NCBI RefSeq assembly: GCF_037975245.1
Contig: NC_092574.1
Span: 19,625,713-19,689,712, forward strand
Direction: 5' to 3'
From: Apostichopus japonicus
Lineage: Eukaryota > Echinodermata > Holothuroidea > Aspidochirotida > Stichopodidae
Length of the DNA: 64,000 bases
A model generated the notes under the pieces. It was not told where the DNA came from. It ran no database searches and worked only from the letters and a program-made list of their open reading frames with translations. This document shows, piece after piece, positions 58,290-64,000 of this stretch; position 1 is the first letter of the stretch, and each line of letters opens with the position of its first letter. A program made the position numbers and the translations under genes.

Positions 58290-60800
58290 TATCTCAGTCC
58301 GTACAGTGGCGCGATGGCTCGGCGCACTGTACGAGCTGATGATCGAGACTCTCTTTTGCATCCGTGGTTCGAACCCCGGGTGATGACGTCTTTTGTCGAT
58401 CTTTTACAGCAAGTGCCTACACGGGGAGCTGTAAGTATTAGGTAATCCACCTAATATCTCAGTTCATACAGTGGCGCGATGGCTCGGCGCACTGTACGAG
58501 CTGATGATCGAGAGTCTCTTTTGCATCCGTGGTTCGAACCCCGGGTGATGACGTCTTTTACCGAGTGCCTACACGGGGAGCTGTAAGTATTAGTTAATCC
58601 ACCTAATATCTCAGTCCATACAGTTGCGCGATGGCTCGGCGCACTATACGAGCTGATGATCGAGACTCTCTTTTGCATCCGTGGTTCGAAGCCCGGTTGA
58701 TGAAGTCTTTTGCCGATCTTTTACAGCAAGTGCCTACACGGGGAGCTGTAAGTATTAGTTAATCCACCTAATATCTCAGTCCATACAGTGGCGCGATGGC
58801 TCGGCGCACTGTACGAGCTGATGATCGAGACTCTCTTTTGCATCCGTGGTTCGAAGCCCGGGTGATGACGTCTTTTGCCGATCTTTTACAGCAAGTGCCT
58901 ACACGGGGAGCTGTAAGTATTAGTTAATCCACCTAATATCTCAGTCCATACAGTGGCGCGATGGCTCGGCGTACTGTACGAGCTGATGATCGAGACTCTC
59001 TTTTGCATCCGTGGTTCGAACCCCGGGTGATGACGTCTTTTACCGAGTGCCTACACGGGGAGCTGTAAGTATTAGTTAATCCACCTAATATCTCAGTCCA
59101 TACAGTGGCGCGATGGCTCGGCGCACTGTACGAGCTGATGATCGAGAGTCTCTTTTGCATCCGTGGTTCGAACCCCGGGTGATGACGTCTTTTGCCGATC
59201 TTTTACAGCAATTGCCTACACGGGGAGCTGTAAGTATTAGTTAATCCACCTAATATCTCAGTCCATACAGTGGCGCGATGGCTCGGCGCACTGTACGAGC
59301 TGATGATCGAGACTCTCTTTTGCATCCGTGGTTCGAACCCCGGGTGATGACGTCTTTTGTCGATCTTTTACAGCAAGTGCCTACACGGGGAGCTGTAAGT
59401 ATTAGTTAATCCACCTAATATCTCAGTCCATACAGTGGCGCGATGGCTCGGCGCACTGTACGAGCTGATGATCGAGACTCTCTTTTGCATCCGTGGTTCG
59501 AACCCCGGGTGATGACGTCTTTTGCCGAGTGCCTACACGGGGAGCTGTAAGTATTAGTTAATCCACCTAATATCTCAGTCCATACAGTGGCGCGATGGCT
59601 CGGCGCACTGTACGAGCTGATGATCGAGACTCTCTTTTGCATCCGTGGTTCGAACCCCGGGTGATGACGTCTTTTACCGAGTGCCTACACGGGGAGCTGT
59701 AAGTATTAGTTAATCCACCTAATATCTCAGTCCATACAGTGGCGCGATGGCTCGGCGCACTGTACGAGCTGATGATCGAGACTCTCTTTTGCATCCGTGG
59801 TTCGAAGCCCGGTTGATGACGTCTTTTGCCGATCTTTTACAGCAAGTGCCTACACGGGGAGCTGTAAGTATTAGTTAATCCACCTAATATCTCAGTCCAT
59901 ACAGTGGCGCGATGGCTCGGCGCACTGTAGGAGCTGATGATCGAGACTCTCTTTTGCATCCGTGATTCGAAGCCCGGTTGATGACGCCTTTTGCCGATCT
60001 TTTACAGCAAGTGCCTACACGGGGAGCTGTAAGTATTAGTTAATCCACCTAATATCTCAGTCCATACAGTGGCGCGATGGCTCGGAGTACTGTACGAGCT
60101 GATGATCGAGACTCTCTTTTGCATCCGTGGTTCGAACCCCGGGTGATGACGTCTTTTACCGAGTGCCTACACGGGGAGCTGTAAGTATTAGTTAATCCAC
60201 CTAATATCTCAGTCCATACAGTGGCGCGATGGCTCGGCGCACTGTACGAGCTGATGATCGAGAGTCTCTTTTGCATCCGTGGTTCGAACCCCGGGTGATG
60301 ACGTCTTTTGCCGATCTTTTACAGCAATTGCCTACACGGGGAGCTGTAAGTATTAGTTAATCCACCTAATATCTCAGTCCGTACAGTGGCGCGATGGCTC
60401 GGCGCACTGTACGAGCTGATGATCGAGACTCTCTTTTGCATCCGTGGTTCGAACCCCGGGTGATGACGTCTTTTGTCGATCTTTTACAGCAAGTGCCTAC
60501 ACGGGGAGCTGTAAGTATTAGGTAATCCACCTAATATCTCAGTTCATACAGTGGCGCGATGGCTCGGCGCACTGTACGAGCTGATGATCGAGAGTCTCTT
60601 TTGCATCCGTGGTTCGAACCCCGGGTGATGACGTCTTTTGCCGAGTGCCTACACGGGGAGCTGTAAGTATTAGTTAATCCACCTAATATCTCAGTCCATA
60701 CAGTGGCGCGATGGCTCGGCGCACTATACGAGCTGATGATCGAGACTCTCTTTTGCATCCGTGGTTCGAAGCCCGGTTGATGACGTCTTTTGCCGATCTT
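58290..60800 (+). repeat. Higher-order repeat, 2080-bp period
   Basis: CAGTCCGTACAG (58301, 60381) and ATTAGGTAATCC (58441, 60521 region) are 2080 bp apart. 2080 equals eight 165-bp plus five 152-bp units. Confidence 0.8.
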
Positions 60801-63800
60801 TTACAGCAAGTGCCTACACGGGGAGCTGTAAGTATTAGTTAATCCACCTAATATCTCAGTCCATACAGTGGCGCGATGGCTCGGCGCACTGTACGAGCTG
60901 ATGATCGAGACTCTCTTTTGCATCCGTGGTTCGAAGCCCGGGTGATGACGTCTTTTGCCGATCTTTTACAGCAAGTGCCTACACGGGGAGCTGTAAGTAT
61001 TAGTTAATCCACCTAATATCTCAGTCCATACAGTGGCGCGATGGCTCGGCGTACTGTACGAGCTGATGATTGAGACTCTCTTTTGCATCCGTGGTTCGAA
61101 CCCCGGGTGATGACGTCTTTTACCGAGTGCCTACACGGGGAGCTGTAAGTATTAGTTAATCCACCTAATATCTCAGTCCATACAGTGGCGCGATGGCTCG
61201 GCGCACTGTACGAGCTGATGATCGAGAGTCTCTTTTGCATCCGTGGTTCGAACCCCGGGTGATGACGTCTTTTGCCGATCTTTTACAGCAATTGCCTACA
61301 CGGGGAGCTGTAAGTATTAGTTAATCCACCTAATATCTCAGTCCATACAGTGGCGCGATGGCTCGGCGCACTGTACGAGCTGATGATCGAGACTCTCTTT
61401 TGCATCCGTGGTTCGAACCCCGGGTGATGACGTCTTTTGTCGATCTTTTACAGCAAGTGCCTACACGGGGAGCTGTAAGTATTAGTTAATCCACCTAATA
61501 TCTCAGTCCATACAGTGGCGCGATGGCTCGGCGCACTGTACGAGCTGATGATCGAGACTCTCTTTTGCATCCGTGGTTCGAACCCCGGGTGATGACGTCT
61601 TTTACCGAGTGCCTACACGGGGAGCTGTAAGTATTAGTTAATCCACCTAATATCTCAGTCCATACAGTGGCGCGATGGCTCGGCGTACTGTACGAGCTGA
61701 TGATCGAGACTCTCTTTTGCATCCGTGGTTCGAACCCCGGGTGATGACGTCTTTTACCGAGTGCCTACACGGGGAGCTGTAAGTATTAGTTAATCCACCT
61801 AATATCTCAGTCCATACAGTGGCGCGATGGCTCGGCGCACTGTACGAGCTGATGATCGAGACTCTCTTTTGCATCCGTGGTTCGAACCCCGGGTGATGAC
61901 GTCTTTTGCCGATCTTTTACAGCAATTGCCTACACGGGGAGCTGTAAGTATTAGTTAATCCACCTAATATCTCAGTCCATACAGTGGCGCGATGGCTCGG
62001 CGCACTGTACGAGCTGATGATCGAGACTCTCTTTTGCATCCGTGGTTCGAACCCCGGGTGATGACGTCTTTTGTCGATCTTTTACAACAAGTGCCTACAC
62101 GGGGAGCTGTAAGTATTAGTTAATCCACCTAATATCTCAGTCCATACAGTGGCGCGATGGCTCGGCGCACTGTACGAGCTGATGATCGAGACTCTCTTTT
62201 GCATCCGTGGTTCGAACCCCGGGTGATGACGTCTTTTGCCGATCTTTTACAGCAAGTGCCTACACGGGGAGCTGTAAGTATTAGTTAATCCACCTAATAT
62301 CTCAGTCCATACAGTGGCGCGATGGCTCGGCGCACTGTACGAGCTGATGATCGAGACTCTCTTTTGCATCCGTGGTTCGAACCCCGGGTGATGACGTCTT
62401 TTGCCGATCTTTTACAGCAAGTGCCTACACGGGGAGCTGTAAGTATTAGTTAATCCACCTAATATCTCAGTCCATACAGTGGCGCGATGGCTCGGCGCAC
62501 TGTACGAGCTGATGATCGAGACTCTCTTTTGCATCCGTGGTTCGAACCCCGGGTGATGACGTCTTTTGCCGATCTTTTACAGCAAGTGCCTACACGGGGA
62601 GCTGTAAGTATTAGTTAATCCACCTAATATCTCAGTCCATACAGTGGCGCGATGGCTCGGCGTACTGTACGAGCTGATGATCGAGACTCTCTTTTGCATC
62701 CGTGGTTCGAACCCCGGGTGATGACGTCTTTTACCGAGTGCCTACACGGGGAGCTGTAAGTATTAGTTAATCCACCTAATATCTCAGTCCATACAGTGGC
62801 GCGATGGCTCGGCGCACTGTACGAGCTGATGATCGAGACTCTCTTTTGCATCCGTGGTTCGAACCCCGGGTGATAACGTCTTTTGCCGATCTTTTACAGC
62901 AATTGCCTACACGGGGAGCTGTAAGTATTAGTTAATCCACCTAATATCTTAGTCCATACAGTGGCGCGATGGCTCGGCGCACTGTACGAGCTGATGATCG
63001 AGACTCTCTTTTGCATCCGTGGTTCGAACCCCGGGTGATGACGTCTTTTGTCGATCTTTTACAACAAGTGCCTACACGGGGAGCTGTAAGTATTAGTTAA
63101 TCCACCTAATATCTCAGTCCATACAGTGGCGCGATGGCTCGGCGCACTGTACGAGCTGATGATCGAGACTCTCTTTTGCATCCGTGGTTCGAACCCCGGG
63201 TGATGACGTCTTTTGCCGATCTTTTACAGCAAGTGCCTACACGGGGAGCTGTAAGTATTAGTTAATCCACCTAATATCTCAGTCCATACAGTGGCGCGAT
63301 GGCTCGGCGCACTGTACGAGCTGATGATCGAGACTCTCTTTTGTATCCGTGGTTCGATCCCCGGGTGATGACGTCTTTTGCCGATCTTTTACAGCAAGTG
63401 CCTACACGGGGAGCTGTAAGTATTAGTTAATCCACCTAATATCTCAGTCCATACAGTGGCGCGATGGCTCGGCGCACTGTACGAGCTGATGATCGAGACT
63501 CTCTTTTGCATCCGTGGTTCGAACCCCGGGTGATGACGTCTTTTGCCGATCTTTTACAGCAAGTGCCTACACGGGGAGCTGTAAGTATTAGTTAATCCAC
63601 CTAATATCTCAGTCCATACAGTGGCGCGATGGCTCGGCGCACTGTACGAGCTGATGATCGAGACTCTCTTTTGCATCCGTGGTTCGAAGCCCGGTTGATG
63701 ACGTCTTTTGCCGATCTTTTACAGCAAGTGCCTACACGGGGAGCTGTAAGTATTAGTTAATCCACCTAATATCTCAGTCCATACAGTGGCGCGATGGCTC

Positions 63801-64000
63801 GGCGCACTGTACGAGCTGATGATCGAGACTCTCTTTTGCATCCGTGGTTCGAACCCCGGGTGATGACGTCTTTTGCCGATCTTTTACAGCAAGTGCCTAC
63901 ACGGGGAGCTGTAAGTATTAGTTAATCCACCTAATATCTCAGTCCATACAGTGGCGCGATGGCTCGGCGTACTGTACGAGCTGATGATCGAGACTCTCTT

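Larger units (their letters stand above)
38061..64000 (+). repeat. tRNA-like satellite array, 152/165-bp units, runs off window
   Basis: About 26 kb of head-to-tail units, roughly 160 copies, a few percent diverged. Each has CAGTGGCGCGATGGCTCGG, a GCTC/GAGC D-stem-like pair, and CCGTGGTTCGAACCCC with a perfect RNA polymerase III B box 51 nt after an A-box-like TGGCTCGGCGC. A non-tRNA half follows, ending GAGCTGTAAGTATTAG and ATCTCAGTCCATA. Two classes differ by 13 bp (ATCTTTTACAGCA present in 165, absent in 152). No acceptor or anticodon arm is convincing, so the units look like a tandemly amplified tRNA-derived SINE, not tRNA genes. Unit size near one nucleosome and higher-order repeats fit a heterochromatic or centromeric satellite. 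Confidence 0.95.

Noticed and set aside
38073-62851. Dozens of near-identical 75-codon minus-strand open frames in the satellite
   Set aside because: They arise because the unit lacks stops in one frame when two units (one of them 152 bp) are joined. They depend on unit class, overlap each other and have no domain, so they are by-products of the repeat.
38061-64000. CRISPR array or tRNA gene cluster
   Set aside because: There are no unique spacers between constant repeats; the whole unit repeats. The tRNA likeness lacks acceptor and anticodon arms, so these are not functional tRNA genes.

Overview
The window is animal nuclear DNA. It holds spliced genes with GT-AG introns, a vertebrate-type cathepsin O, a uronyl 2-sulfotransferase-like gene and the C-terminal part of a SVEP1/polydom-like extracellular protein. 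It also holds the dense mix of tRNA-derived SINEs, LINEs, hAT, TTAA and Penelope-like elements usual in marine invertebrates. An ambulacrarian such as an echinoderm fits best, but no single sequence here proves the taxon.

Layout. (1) 1-6.3 kb, + strand: six exons of a secreted, multidomain, SVEP1-like gene (CCP-like, HYR, CCP/sushi, a long unnamed region, ephrin-receptor-like Cys repeat). Its 5' part lies off the left edge. A tandemly duplicated 3' flank follows. (2) 6.3-10.6 kb: AT-rich intergenic DNA with a degenerate 53-bp minisatellite. (3) 10.66-20.12 kb, - strand: a complete eight-coding-exon cathepsin O gene (334 aa). The exon carrying the catalytic cysteine is only 14 nt long. Its introns hold three tRNA-derived SINEs, a Penelope-like remnant with a 17-bp target duplication and a TTAA-flanked MITE. 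(4) 22.56-23.64 kb, - strand: an intronless UST-like sulfotransferase. (5) 25.1-29.4 kb: a nearly full-length LINE with intact ORF1 and a broken ORF2. (6) 30.2-37.97 kb: a transposon graveyard, with a hAT-type element bounded by an exact 8-bp target duplication, a TTAA MITE, and truncated LINEs of three subfamilies that share a covarying 3' hairpin. (7) About 38.06 kb to the window end: some 26 kb of one satellite made of 152-bp and 165-bp units, about 160 copies by length.

The satellite is the most unusual part. Each unit has a tRNA-like segment (D-stem pairing and a perfect B box). Each 165-bp unit also has a consensus-looking 3' splice site and a near-perfect 5' splice site bracketing a 21-nt, frame-preserving potential microexon. 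The 13 bp missing from the 152-bp class include that 3' splice site. The array is built from nested higher-order repeats (periods 495, 1017, 1281, about 1953 and 2080 bp). It has incorporated its own left flank three times, in a form that looks like the state before a LINE inserted there.

The three protein-coding genes are not obviously functionally linked. They act in a lysosomal/endosomal protease role, Golgi sulfation of glycosaminoglycans and the extracellular matrix, and nothing suggests co-regulation. All gene models come from reading splice sites and frames by eye, and no transcript evidence was available.
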